Source of the DNA: Lumnitzera littorea
Lineage: Eukaryota; Streptophyta; Magnoliopsida; Myrtales; Combretaceae
DNA length: 64,000 nt
Assembly (NCBI GenBank): GCA_024138015.1
Contig: JAMXBB010000011.1
Location: forward strand, 85,054,685 to 85,118,684
Direction of reading: 5' to 3'
Below the pieces are notes generated by a model. That model did not search any database. It saw only the letters and a program-made list of their open reading frames with translations, and was not told the DNA's origin. How positions within the stretch are numbered: the stretch's first letter is position 1; each line of letters begins with the position of its first letter. Of the stretch, positions 33,600 to 46,000 are shown piece by piece. A program made the translations under genes and the position numbers.

Positions 33600-34545
33600 G
33601 CTTGTTCTATCTCAAGTGTGGGAATCATTCTCAGCTAAGGTGTATCCAGACCAAGTCTCTTAGGTGGAAGGATACAATTCAGCAGCCTTAGCAACCAATT
33701 TCATATTGTTTCTAATTGAATTTCGTGATCTTCTTGGTTACAAACTTGTATAGTTCATATAGTTCTTAGGCTCGGTCAACTCCGAATTGACTCTCTTCAA
33801 TAGCTATTGGAGCGTCGAAAATATCTAGGAGAATAGTAGGGTTAAGGCCATAGATGACCTCGAACGGAGTCTTCCCAATAATGCTATGGATAATTTGGTT
33901 ATATGCGAACTCCACAATTGGTAGGCATAGATCCCAATCCCTTAAGTTCTTTCCCATGACAGCTCTGAGTAGATTGCCTAGCATCTTGTTTACTACTTCA
34001 GTTTAGCTATCAGTTTGAGAGTGCCTATAAGAGTTGAATACAAGTTTAGTTCTAAGTCTTATCCAAAGAGTTTTCTAAAAATAGCTTAAAAATTTTGTGT
34101 CCTGGTTTAAGACAATAGTCTTTTGTACCCTATGTAGTTAAAAAACCTCCTAAAAAACAAATCAGCAATATATAAAGTATTGTTAGTTCAATGGTACAGG
34201 ATGAAGTGCACTATCTTGCTGAAGCGGTCCACTACAACAAAGATAGAATCTTTTTCTCTAGATGTCTAGGGCAACCCTAGGACAAAGTCCATGTTGAGGT
34301 CAGCCCAAGGTAAAGTTAATGTTGGCAACGACATGTATTTTCCATAGGGTTCTTTATTCCTCTTAGCTCGCTTGTACACTTTATAACTACTAACTATCTT
34401 ATGGACATCCTTAGCTAAATCTGACCAGTAAATGTTCTCCTTCAATAGATTGGCTGTCTTGGTCTCCCCAAAGTGACCTGGTAATTCGCCATTGTGAACT
34501 TCTTTGATCAATAGCTTATACGTGGAATAGTTCGGTATGTACAAC
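33600..34545 (-). pseudogene. Element C integrase (right of insertion)
   Basis: On the minus strand: zinc-finger EVHNGELPGHFGETKTANLL (His pair present) and VSSYKVYKRAKRN, where the two zinc-binding Cys of the usual C-x2-C are both Tyr (TGC->TAC type). Then LNMDFVLGLP (first Asp), and GNLLRAVMGKNLRDWDLCLP with EFAYNQIIHSIIGKTPFEVI near the end of the core. The remainder is across element B at 21000-21425. Several stops lie in between. Confidence 0.88.
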
Positions 34546-34789
34546 CTTCAGTCCTTGAATAGATAACCTTCCTTAAGATAATATCCCTTAACAGCAATTC
34601 CATCCCTACATTGTTTTAGGACAGGACCGAAATGAGGATCATAAGCGTACTGCTTAGTAATGAGTAAGAATCCTAATAATTTTGTCTACAATGTGGTCAC
34701 TGAGGTTTACTGTCATGATAGAGTATCAACAACCACATTTGCGCTTCTATTCATGTACCAAATGATGTACGAGAAACCTTCCATAAACT

Positions 34790-35230
34790 CTAATCACTTA
34801 GCTTGTTTTTCGAAAGTTTGATCTGACTCCCTAAATGCTTCAAAGACTCATGGTCTATGTAAATAACAAACTCTTGTAGCAACAAATAGTGTTGCCAAAA
34901 AGTAAGGACTTGGTAAAGAGAGTGCAATTCTTTTTTGTACACAAAATAGTTTAGGGTAGGACCACTAAGCTTTTCGCTATAGTGGGTGACGGGTTGTCGC
35001 TCCTGCATAAGGACAACGTCAGTTTCCACTCTCGATGCGTTACACTCTAATTTAAAGGGTTTGTCAAAATTTGGTAGTGTAAGGATAGGCGCCGAGGTAA
35101 GCTTCTCCTTGATCTCTCCAAAGCTTTGCTTAGCTCAATTATTCTACCTGAACCCTTCATTCTTCTTTGTCAACTCGATCATGGGTATAGCTATGGTATT
35201 GAAGTTTTTCATAAATCGCCTATAGAAAGA
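34790..35230 (-). pseudogene. Element C RNase H
   Basis: The minus strand reads ECNASRVETDVVLMQERQPV, then HYSEKLSGPTLNYFVYKKEL and FVIYIDHESLKHL. The first catalytic Asp (CDAS) is Asn here, codon AAC at 35039-35041. The Asp in YIDH and the Glu in KKEL are kept. Stops follow. Confidence 0.85.
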
Positions 35231-35362
35231 AGCTAGGCCATGAAAGCTTCAAATCTCAATGATATTCTTTAGCGTTAGCCACTTAAGAATAGCTCATATC
35301 TTCTCCTCATCTACCTAGAGTTCTTCCCCTGACACCACAAACCTTAGAAAGATCACCTCCTT

Positions 35363-36000
35363 CTAGCAAAATGTACATTTCTTCACATTTCCATTCAACT
35401 TCTTAGTTCGTAAAATGTCAAATACTTCGCAAAGATGTTGAACATGGTCATCCAAGTTAGCACTGTATACCAATATGTCATCAAAGCATACAACCATGCA
35501 TTTTCTAATTAAAGGGTACATTACATGGTCCAACTTCTTAGTTTGTAAAATGTCAAATACTTTGCGAAGATGTTGAATATAGTCATCCAAGTCAACACTG
35601 TATACCAGTATGTCATCAAAGCATACAACCACACATTTTCTAATTAAAGGGTACATTATATGGTTTATTAACCTCATGAATATGCTTAGTGCATTAGTAA
35701 GTTCGAACGTATAACAAAAAATTCATAGATTCCATGCCTAGTCTTAAAGGCAGTTTTCCATTCATCGTCTGGCTTCATGTGAATTTGGTGGTAACCACTT
35801 CGCAAATCAATCTTTGAAAATATCTTAGCATCATGAAGCTCATTTAACATATCATTGAGTATTGGCATTGGGTATTTATACTTGACAGTAATTTGGTTAA
35901 TTGCTTGGCTATTGATGTACATGTGCCTTGAACCATCTTTCTTAGGGACAGGCAGAGCTTGTACAGCATAAGGGCTCATGCTCTTTCTTACATATCCTCG
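35363..36000 (-). pseudogene. Element C reverse transcriptase with internal duplication
   Basis: The minus strand reads VPKKDGSRHMYINSQAINQI, then FSKIDLRSGYHQIHMKPDDE (catalytic Asp present) and KTAFKTRHGIYEFFV. After a frameshift comes an open stretch at 35363-35677 in which a 45-residue block containing VVCFDDILVYS appears twice in tandem. A functional RT has this block once. The downstream part reads NGNVKKCTFC. Confidence 0.9.
35396..35665 (-). repeat. 135-bp in-frame tandem duplication in element C RT
   Basis: Units 35396-35530 and 35531-35665. Each encodes the MYPLIRKC...CFDDILVYS... DILxTKKL block of 45 codons. Nearly all differences between copies are transitions. Confidence 0.95.
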
Positions 36001-36039
36001 CTCTATGAATTCGTCTGCCTATCTTTTCAGCTTAGTAGC

Positions 36040-36790
36040 CTACTTAAGGTTCATTCTGTATGTAAGTCGGTTTAGTAAGGTGGCACTTAGCTGCAAGTCA
36101 ATATAGTACCTAATGCCTCGAACTAAAGGCAGTTCTTCAAGGAATAGATTGGAAAACTCATTTAGCAAATTTTGATTTTCATCAAGTATATCCTCTAAAT
36201 CTCTCATTTCCAACAATCTTTTGATTAATAGGATCATAGATTCTTCAGCCTTTTTAGCAGCTCGGAGCTCTCTTTGGCTCATCACTAAGGCATTCTTTTG
36301 ATTAGCTCAAGTGAGATGATTGTAGGTTTCATTTACTTAGGATAGGGTCAAAAGTTGCAACATTATCTTCTTTTCATCCTTAACAAATGCATAAGTATTC
36401 TTATACCCATCTCGAGTAACATGTCGGTCGAACAACTAAGGTTGTCTAAGCAGCATATGTAAAACTCTCATAAGGATGACATTGCACACTACTTCATCCC
36501 TATATACACTCCCAACATTGAACGATATTGTCACTTATTTAGTCACGTATAAAGTACCCTTATCATGAAGTCAATGCAGCTTATAAGGTTGAGGATGTTT
36601 TGAGGTCGATAGACTCAACCTCTGCATAAAGGACTATGTAATGACATTAGTACAACTTACCTCATCTACAATGATGGTGTATAATTGGCCTTTGATAGTA
36701 CACTTGGTATGGAACATATTCTCCCTCTAGTCCTCCTCAGAGTTCGATAAGGAACTCAATACTTATCTCAAGACTAAGGTCATTGCTTCT
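36040..36790 (-). pseudogene. Element C protease and protease-RT linker
   Basis: On the minus strand near 36640-36700 the sequence YTIIVDEVSCTNV corresponds to the IIDGGSCTNV protease signature of chromovirus-type elements, with the DGG part altered. The linker at 36040-36285 contains LEELPLVRGIRYYIDLQLSA and LLNRLTYRMN, the conserved PPxRGIxHxID region that enters the RT. Stops separate the parts. Confidence 0.8.
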
Positions 36791-36879
36791 CCTTGATTGG
36801 CATAGACACGGGTTTCCTCTTTCTCTTTGACTTCGAGTTTTCCAACATTTTCTTTCTCAAGCTCGCTTTCGTCGGTATT

Positions 36880-37950
36880 GTCCACTACATCTCCTTAGAG
36901 CAATATAACGTGTCGGTTTGGACACTTAGCAGCCATATGTCCGTAGCCCAAGTATTTAAAGCATTTCACCTCGTTGGTCTTTAATTCAAAGATCTTCCCT
37001 TTCTTATATATCCTTGGGGTTAGCCTAACCTCAACTTGGCCTGTCTGATCAACTCGACCCTATTGGCTTACTCGGCTATCATCAGATCGGTCATTTCTAT
37101 CCTCAACCCTGTATGGCCTCCTTGGCTTTGCTTGAATAGGTTGGTAAGAAACTAAGGGTCGGGAGAATATTGGCTCAGGTTGGATTAGAGCACTTCTCCT
37201 CTTTTTTTCGACCTTTTATGCCATCTTTATCACCTCTTCCAAGGTAAAAAACCTCTATACCTCCACAATATGGTAAATTTCATATTGGAGTCCAGAGTTG
37301 AACCTCGATATGGTAAGAGCCTTAAGTTCTTTTATGTTAACTCAGATCATAAGTATTTGAAACTCTTTGACATAGTCATCAACAGATCGGCTTTCTTGGC
37401 AAAACTCTTGCAACTTTGTAAACGTATATTATAGGTAGGTCTCGAGTACAAATTTATCTCTTAACAACTTTTTTATCTCATCTTAGGTTTTAATACCTCA
37501 TCTTTCATCTCTTGTTCTAGCTGCATTCAGATTTTTTCACTACATAGAGACATACCTAGTAAACTCCAGTGTAGGAAGTAGGATCTTGATAGGATCTATA
37601 TATCCATAACATTTAAATACTTTCTCGACCTTTTCTTCCCACTCCAAGTATTCCTTTGCATCTCTACTTCCACTGAAGGGCGAGATTTGAACCTTGACAT
37701 TATCTAACTTTTAAGGGACTTGGTGTCTTTGTCCTTACGCTTGGTAATAGTCAACTCCTTGTTCTTCCTCCCCAAATTTCAACATCTAGCTCCTCATTAT
37801 TTTTCTCAATCTCCTCTAACTTTAGTTTTCATCTAACAGCTCAGTCTACTACTCTTTTAGCTCGCTGCAATCAAACTGGACAATTGATTCAATTACTTTG
37901 GCCATGGTGTCTCTTAGGGACATTTTCTTGTGGGTTATGGTGTTGCTATG
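36880..37950 (-). pseudogene. Element C gag
   Basis: The best-preserved part is the zinc knuckle near 36895-36965: CFKYLGYGHMAAKCPNRH, where the second Cys of C-x2-C-x4-H-x4-C is Tyr. Upstream lie an Arg/Pro-rich segment (KPRRPYRVEDRN) and degraded gag core sequence with many stops. The N-terminus is uncertain: a minus-strand start near 38052 or 37951 is possible, but the LINE remnant on the other strand overlaps it. Confidence 0.75.
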
Positions 37951-38485
37951 ACCAAACACGGATGCTTCATATTCATCCGCATGCAAGGAAGCAATTGCAC
38001 GAGGAGTTGTAAGGGATTGTGAAGGAAGATAGGTGGTAGGTTTTATGCCCAAACTTTGGGAAACTGATATATTGAGTGCAGAATTGTGGGGTTTATTCAG
38101 TGGAGTATCAATAGGCCTTAAAATAGGGATAAAAGAAATTGAAGTCCAAATGGACTCGCAGGTAGCAGTAAACTTACTAAATTCTGCGAATTCAAAGTCT
38201 TACTTTCTTTCCAATGCGTTGTTAAATTGCAGGACTTATGTAAGGAATTCTATCGCATTCGCCAAATTTTTGAGCCACACGAGGCTAATATGGTAGCAGG
38301 TTGTTTAAACTTGGAAAGATAGCAACAAAGAAATGAAGTGGTTATGTTCGTCCCACCGAAGGAAGTCGAACAGTTTTTGCCTCAAGATATGATGCCTTTT
38401 GCAGCAATTAGGAATATTAAACGATGTAATGGAAGAAACAATCTAACTTCTGTTGTGAATAGGGAAAGACGCCCATGATGAATAT
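37950..38485 (+). pseudogene. LINE RNase H-like C-terminal remnant
   Basis: The plus strand reads NTDASYSSACKEAIARGVVR (first catalytic Asp), after a stop VGFMPKLWETDILSAELWG (catalytic Glu), then IKEIEVQMDSQVAVNLLN (third, Asp) and, after a +1 frameshift near 38280, REANMVAGCL, where the fourth Asp of the usual VAD is Gly. A typical C-terminus follows (VPPKEVEQFLPQDM). This is the RNase H domain that ends plant L1-type LINEs (RVT_3). No RT part adjoins it. Confidence 0.8.
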
Positions 38486-39673
38486 GGTGTTATACTCTTT
38501 AATGTTGTGGTACTTTTGATAATATAATTAAATAAAATTATTTGCCACAGAAAAAACTTTTATATTTGAAATAACTCAATTTTAGATACCATCGATAATA
38601 TTTCTTGCCCGTTTACATATTATGTTCCCTCTTTCCTTTTTTTTTTTTTCCCTTTTCTTGGTCTAGATAACAATTTGGCATCAATTATTTATGAGTTTGA
38701 ATCCTGTAAAATTACTTCCCTAAAATTTTCCTAAAACTATTACCTTAAAATGAAAGAATGTGTCATCAATCTTTTATACTAAAAAAAAAAAAATATGACA
38801 TAATGATGGCATCAAATGGTACTTTAAAATCCGAAATATTTTTTCTTTAAGGTTTAAAGATTTGATTTTGTATTCCATGTAACAAAGTGAGCTTGTTCGT
38901 CTTTTGTTTCTACTAATGTGGTTCTTTGAATCGATGGATTTTGATGCTTTCTTGTTTACATGCAGGCTAATCAAAGAGAAAATGACACTTTTGCTTCTTT
39001 AGGTTACTGTTTGATTTGCAGAATTAGAGAAAGGATAAATGCACAATGTAATATAAGAAAAATAGGATAGTACAACTATTATGTTTGGTGTGTATAGTTG
39101 AATATGATTTATTGTAATTGAAAATTTTGAAAAGAAAATTTGAAAAATTTATTATTTGTAATATCAATTACAATAAAGATCAATATTGTAATTTGGAAAC
39201 TTATTGTATGGTTATTTTAGAAATTTTAAAGATACATTTCTTTTACATTATGTAAAATATATTTTTGATACAATCAAATATATACTTCAAACTTTTTAAC
39301 TTTTATCCATCCATTGGACTGACTATACTAATCACTAACTTCCATCCATGCATAGAAGAAATTCTAAGATAGATCACTTGTCATTGAATTTAATAGCTAA
39401 CATTGGACTATAAAATTGCACTTTCTCCGCTTCACAAATTCACTCAAATTTTCATTAATCTATAAAACCTAATTTGAATTCTGCTCCTAATTTGACCTTA
39501 ATAGATCTACTAGAGGTAATTAGATCAATTAAAGATTATATTTCTAACCACCATTGATGGGTTATTATTGACATGTCTTCTAAATTGCAAACTATGTGAA
39601 TTTGATGATTATTCATTCTCCAAAATTGAATTAGATCAAGGAAACAAGATAATATGCAAGATAAAAAATAATA
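38486..39673. other. Intergenic, AT-rich
   Basis: No coding sequence recognised. Part of it, 39390-39673, may be internal sequence of the copia fragment described next. Confidence 0.5.
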
Positions 39674-39685
39674 GCTTTGGTACCA
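39674..39685 (-). other. Primer-binding site of a copia-type fragment
   Basis: The minus strand reads TGGTACCAAAGC, two transitions from the initiator-Met PBS TGGTATCAGAGC, and it directly abuts the LTR end CA. Confidence 0.6.
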
Positions 39686-39901
39686 TGTGAATTTTTTAGG
39701 TTTTGCTAATAAAATGATGTTAAAGATTAGGAATTCATGGAAGCTCTCCCGAACCTGTTTATAGAGAACATTAAGAGTGCAATTTTAGAATGAAATGTGA
39801 ATTTTCGTATTATATCTATAATACATGAGTCTATTTATATACACTATTGCTAATTATAATTAACTAGTCCACTAAGTTTTTAACCAACTCCAATAATAAC
39901 A
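39686..39901 (-). repeat. Short copia-type 5' LTR
   Basis: Plus-strand ends TGTGAATTTT and CAATAATAACA; on the minus strand the LTR begins TGTTATTATTGG and ends ATTCACA. A TATA box (TATATAAATAG, minus strand, near 39830-39845) precedes a stretch ending near the PBS. The 216-bp length suits copia elements. No copia coding sequence recognised next to it. Confidence 0.6.
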
Positions 39902-40436
39902 TCTCTACATAGAAAATAAATAAAATAAGTAATTTTCATAGATTGCTCGCTTGATGTGGATCATTTAAATTATTTTTTTAAAGTTTTTTTAAAATTATCT
40001 TCTTAAGATACATATATATTTAATCAATAATTGATATAATAGAAAAAATAATAATATAATGATGTTATTTTATATTTTAAAAATTGATATAATCTTAATT
40101 ATTGAATTTATAATTTTATTTAAAATATTTTAAAGGATGCATTTCTTTTGCCTATATTTATTATAGTAGATTGAGGTTGTAATCCACTGAAGTCATTTTC
40201 ACTTGGAAAGCGTGGATATTAACAGTGAGTTTTGCTTATAATTAATTCTCTCCGCCAATGTCTCTTTTCGACGTGGACTAACTGCAAGTTCCTAAATAAT
40301 TTCGCCAACATATCACATGTTGAATTTATGGGAGTGCGTAATGGTCAAACTGGTCATACCAGTGACGACATCCTACTAAGTTAGCCCTGACTTCAGCAAA
40401 GTGTGGGTCCCACCTTGGAAGTTTTAACTGTACGCC

Positions 40437-40481
<45 letters not shown>

Positions 40482-40812
40482 CTGCTTTCCAAGTTCCATT
40501 CTCAATATTTGTACCTTCATCTCCTTATTTTCACTCACATATTTCATTACACAAATTTTCGCCAGCGGTCGAGTTGGTCAACAATCAACATATTTCCGTT
40601 CTCCCTTTTTTTCCCTGAGCAAATTAATATAGCTTGAGGACTCAAAAAAATTAATTAACATTTTACGAATATTCTTTAAGAAATGAAAAAGTAAGATTTT
40701 TTTTTTCTTTTATATTTATTTGCTTTTCTATAGAGTTTATTATTTATATTGAAGACCGTGGAAACTTTTATTTTCAATTATCAATCAAAGATACTCGTTA
40801 GTAGTACACGGT

Positions 40813-40843
<31 letters not shown>

Positions 40844-42599
40844 ATTTATAAAATGTTCAGAAGAGTTTGTTATCTTATATTTGTATTTTTAAGGGTAGAA
40901 AGTTATTTAGGTACTTAGATCAAATAAAAGAAAAGATGGTGAAGAGAAACGGCAGAGAGAAATTAGTTAGAGTAGCTATATATATGCGTATATCCACTCC
41001 TCCTTGATTATAAGGGGAAAAAAAAACTATATTTTTTAAAAGGACATATGTTTGATTAATTTACTTAATTCTCTTTTACTATTTTTAGCACCTTTGGCAT
41101 GGATACAATTGTCCGCTATTATATGTTTCTCACATTCAACAAATCTTATATGTTTTGTTCAAAAAAAATAAAACTTATATGTGAATAGGGGTGGTCGGTG
41201 CTTCCTAGATATATAAATAATGGAACCGGTTTTCCCTAAAATGTAACCCTCAAGTCCAGAATTCCATAAGACCAAAAGCAAAATGATCTTTAGAGTTGAA
41301 AATCCCTTCGGTCAGGAATATTTCATTGACCAGTGATTCAACACATCCTTCGATTTCTCAAACATCAGGTCACATTCACATTGAGAACCCTGTTGCATCT
41401 CAGATCCATTCTCATTAGGATTAACAACTACCTAGACCTGGGCATGGGATCCTGACTCGTCCCAAACAGCTTCAGATTCCATTTTTGGTCCAGGTCATCA
41501 TGGTTCCAGAACTCGTGAATCGTCTCGCCTAATTATTTTTCTTTTTCTTTGCTTTTATTCCTCCACTGCTCATCATCTAGTTTTAACAGTGTTGATCCGT
41601 AGTTCCGCTTAGCTCGACTGTCAGACAAATTACAATTGCATATATTCCCTTTTGGTATTGAAACTTTAATGTAAAAGAATACAAAAGTTATTTATTTATT
41701 TGTTGGCATATATATGTATATGATAATACAGCCACGGTTATAATATATAACGATATTGCAAGTAAATAAAATAGTACTATTATTCACATACAAAATAATT
41801 AGTAACATAACAAATAACTAAAATATAGAGGTTGTTTTGTTGTTGTTAATTTTAATAGTCTCCACTTACTAGAAAGATTATAAGTAGTCTTATAACTCTT
41901 AATCACCATTATTGTGCTATTTTCCTATAAATCTCAAGTTATTAAAACAGTTTATTGGAGTTAAGCCGATAAAAAGAGTCAAGAATTGAAAGGGATAAAC
42001 AAGACAATTACTTTGATGCAACACTAATTTCAAAACTAGCGCCTTAAAATAGAACACACAAAATTATGTTTTATTTATGAAAATTATTTATAGTTAAGTA
42101 ACTTTTCTAAACTGTTTTGTTATCTTTTCTAATAAAACTACTTGTATCGGTTACATGGAAGTATTTGTTATCTTTATCTTTCATATATTTTATTTTACTC
42201 TCTAATCCACTTCATGCCTTCCACTTTCTCAAATTTTGGTGTCAATCATGTATTTCTTGACTGATGCAATGGATTAGGAAGCAAAATAAGATATATGGGA
42301 AATAGGACCGTCAACCACTTCCATGCATTTGATTTAATGATGTGCAAAAAAAGAGATGATAGCACTATTTGGACACAAACTATAAATATTTTCTATATAT
42401 TCGACTATAAGTTTACACGCTACCATAGATTGGAGAAAGTCAAATTAATGTTTCATCATAGTAGTTTCTTTTTTTTTTATTATTATTATTATTATTTCTT
42501 TTCAATTCTTGACTTTGTTGATTAGCTTACTCCAATCATCTACATTAATAATTCCTGATTTTTCGAAAAACAATACAAGAAGTGCCACTAAAAGATATA
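39902..42599. other. Intergenic with microsatellites and promoter-like segment
   Basis: AT-rich, no gene recognised. It contains TA repeats (40439-40479, 40817-40842). 40180-40620 has relatively normal base composition and a pyrimidine-rich end, resembling promoter/5'-leader DNA, without a following ORF. Near 41185 TAGGGGTGG occurs, with an unusual G/C-rich stretch up to ~41540. An (ATT)n run lies near 42477-42497. Confidence 0.5.
40439..40479. repeat. TA dinucleotide microsatellite
   Basis: About 20 uninterrupted TA units. Confidence 0.95.
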
Positions 42600-43060
42600 T
42601 TAATGCATGGATGCTATATTTATACGTGCGTGTTTGCGTGTCTGTGTTTCTGTTGGTGCAAAATGGGTGTGTATGCCTACATTTATAGTAAATATGAGGA
42701 ATGTGTGTATATGAGCATCTGTATTCGTGTGTATATTTGAGTTGCTCGTGTACTTATGTGTGTGTTTATAGATTGTGTATGTCGTTTGATTGCTCCATGT
42801 GAATGAATCGAATAATGAGCGGTAGGCGCTATCAGCTTTTGGTTTGTCTGGTTTTGTTATATCATTGAAAGATTTTGTTGATGGAACCGGGTATGTGACC
42901 CGGGCTGAGACCCAACATATGGAGTTGGTTCCTATTATCCAAACCGCACGAACCGGTCCTAAAGTGGTTCGCAATGAAGAACTAGCCTGTGCCAACCTAT
43001 ACCACAATCCAACAATGAATTTTGTAGACTAGAAATGGCAAGATTCATTTATAAACGGTC
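42600..43060. other. Unassigned region with coding-like base composition
   Basis: 42600-42790 is TG-rich low-complexity DNA. 42844-43032 (+) encodes 62 residues (TGYVTRAETQHMELVPIIQT is part of it) that look more protein-like than the surrounding DNA. I recognise no family. It could be a gene fragment, TE fragment or chance. Confidence 0.3.
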
Positions 43061-46000
43061 CTTATATCAGATCAATAATTCCACCGAAGAACTCTCTATT
43101 CCTTGGTCTCATACAGTCTACGAGTACTAACTTTAAGTCCATATTCTAATTTTCATTGCACTTTTGTGTCTTCATTTGCGGAAAATTCAATTGTTGTTAA
43201 TTTTATATTCATTTTAGTTCAATACCATTTTAGTTGTGTTTAGTGTCTGTACTTTAGATATAGTTACATATTAGTGTCAAGCAATGCATCTTAAAAAAAA
43301 ACAAGTTCATAATTATTTTTCAGAAATTAAAAGAAAATTATTTTTCTAAAAAAAAATAATTATGCATAACTTTTGCATGTGATGTTTGGTTTTAACAAAA
43401 TTGAAGAGCTTGTGTGTACTTGTATTTGAAAATAAAATATAATATGTATCATGAGACCTCCTTCAAACTATAATACATATCCATACACAATACTATTTTG
43501 TTATATATACGATTATTATAACTGGGTATTGATTTTTCAAATTTTACAATTCCATAACTTGTAGACCACCTATCATATGGCTGCAAATTTATAGTCATTG
43601 GAAAGCTCATGTTATAGAATTACCTATAGACTTTTAAGTGACTCAAATGTCCACACTTGAAAATAGCCCCTTTTTTAGGTAGAGTGGTTCCACTCTTTTT
43701 TTTTTTTTTTTTTTTAATTTAGAAAATTAACACAAGCAGGTTAAGATTTTGAAACTTAAAAACTTGCTTACTTATATGAACTTATATATATTTATTTCAA
43801 TTACCTTTACATCTTGTAATGGTGTTTTAAATTTTTTAGTTTTCTGTAAAATTTCGCAGTTTTTCATTATTTGTAAATTTCTATACCTTGAACATGAATA
43901 TAAAGTTGAACAATTATGATGAATACAAATTCTGTAATTCAAACATACACATATGTCTCGAAAATTACAAAATTTTATAGACATTTACCGCTTATATGGA
44001 CTATAACGAAAAAAATAAAAAAGAGTTAAAAGAAAAAACGAAAAAGGAGAATACCTAATAAAGAATTGCATTATAAGAAAAACTTACAGGAAATTTTAAG
44101 AAATTCTCTAACTTTGTTATAATGATTTTATTGTACTGTCTTTATTTCTTTCTTTCCTTTTCTTTTTTGTTAACAATCCTTTATCGCTTTAAAACCTTCC
44201 TTTATTTTTTATTAACAATGTGCATATCTTATAATTGTCTTCTAAGTTTTGTAATTTTGATAATATCTTGTGCCAACTTTCATGAATGCAATAAATATAA
44301 AAAAAAAAAAGGGTGATTTTATAGTGTGTAATTTTGTGTCAAATTGGCAATTTTTAGATATCTCATAATGTTGCTTCAATGGCTATAAATTTATCGTCAT
44401 TCAATATTCAATTTGCAAATTATGGAATTGTAAAGTTTAAAAAATTAGTACTCAAACGTTATCGTAGATATACTAAAATATTATATTATTTGGTGGATGC
44501 TCGAAAGTTATGACAATTTTAAACTTTTACCTAGATTTTATGTTTCACGAGCTTTCAAAAATGTAAAGGTTGCTGATATACACAATTGAAATTTCTAAAA
44601 CAAAACTAATATTCGTTTAACTTTTAAAAAAAATTACTAACTTTGAAGAAAAAAAGCTTTTTACAAAATTAATTAGTGTAAAGAGACCAAAATACAATCA
44701 GTTTTAAAATGTAAATATGGAAATGCAACAAAAACTAAAAGATAAATATTAATAGGATTTCTATACCATCTCGTTATTGTTTTTATGGAATTTATTAATA
44801 TTTTGTTAAATTTGGACTATTTAATTAATTGTGAATTCAATGATACAAATTTTAAATAATATAACAAATGTGATAAGGAGGATGAAACCAATCCCTTTAA
44901 TACGGGGGATATGTCCGTGGAAACTCGCGTATTGAATTTGCAATGGCCATTAACTCTCGGTACCTCAATCGCACTTTGAAATACGCAAACTAATTGCGTG
45001 GAGCTTTTCGTTTAATGAGTTGAGCAAAAGCAATCGGACAATGGAATCCTATTCTTTGGTTGACCAAAGGATCGGAGGGATGTTCTGTTCTTGGTAAGAC
45101 TAGTTAGTTAATTCTTTGTATGTATGCGAATCACTTGTTTGTAATTCAAAGAGTCCCCCCAGTTCACATTGTTAATATCAATAAATAAATCATTTTGTTA
45201 GAAACTTGTAATTATTTATATTATTTGGCTGTTATAATAGTTATTTAACTGTTTAAAGAAGTGTAGATTTGAAAAGAATGCCTATGTCTTAGGGAAATTC
45301 GTAGGAACCATCCCTGAGAAAAAAAAAAATTGCCATATGAGATGCATATTAGTTAAGATATAATCACTATATATTTTACGGTAAAAATTATTATAGTTTA
45401 GTAGTATAAGCACTAGTGTCTCAATTTAAATTTTCTTTTCTCAAACTGTAAAATGCAATGTTACTAAAAAAGAAAAAAGCTATATTTGTTGTGGATATGT
45501 CTCACACATATAAATATATATACATAGCTATACATTGTAATTTATTATATTATATGATCACGTGCAATTATCAGCTCTGAGTTTGTTTGATTTTTTCCTT
45601 TGCTCTTGTTTCAAAGTTTATATTTCTGAAGATGTTGGTATATATTTTAATTCCGCGACAAAAAACGTAAGATTGAAACAGGGAATAGCGTAATGTTAAT
45701 TGCGTCAGCCACGTGTTAAATCTAAGCCTGGTGATAAATTAACGTTTTCCATAATAAATAACTTCAGATTTGACCAATTATACAATTCACAGGTCTTCGA
45801 ATCAATTGTTCAGGAATTTATAATATTTGATAAAATGAACTGGTACGAGAGTTGTTTCTTAAAGTTTGATATCCAAAAACTATAAATGTCCTGTATATTC
45901 CTCGTAGCTTTTCTTTTCAAAATTTATTACTATAAGTGCATTATTTATCCTATAAGCTCTTAAATATCATTTTATAGAGCTTTCCAACGGTCCTGTTTCA

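Larger units (their letters stand above)
20393..37950 (-). mobile_element. Chromovirus-like Ty3/gypsy element C, split by element B
   Basis: The element is on the minus strand: gag and zinc knuckle at 36880-37950, protease around 36640-36700, RT 35363-36000, RNase H 34790-35230, integrase 33600-34545, then continuation across the B insertion at 21000-21425 and a probable 3' LTR at 20393-20960. The coding frame resumes exactly across the insertion once B and one AGATA copy are set aside, which proves the halves belong together. The SCTN protease signature and integrase style are those of CRM/Reina-type chromoviruses. No 5' LTR is recognised to the right, so C is 5'-truncated. Confidence 0.82.

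Noticed and set aside
42600..43007. 135-codon minus-strand ORF
   Set aside because: It runs over TG-rich low-complexity DNA giving H/T repeats. No domain recognised.
45700..45885. 61-codon plus-strand ORF near a G-box
   Set aside because: It is short, has no recognisable domain and lacks a convincing ATG context. It could be random.
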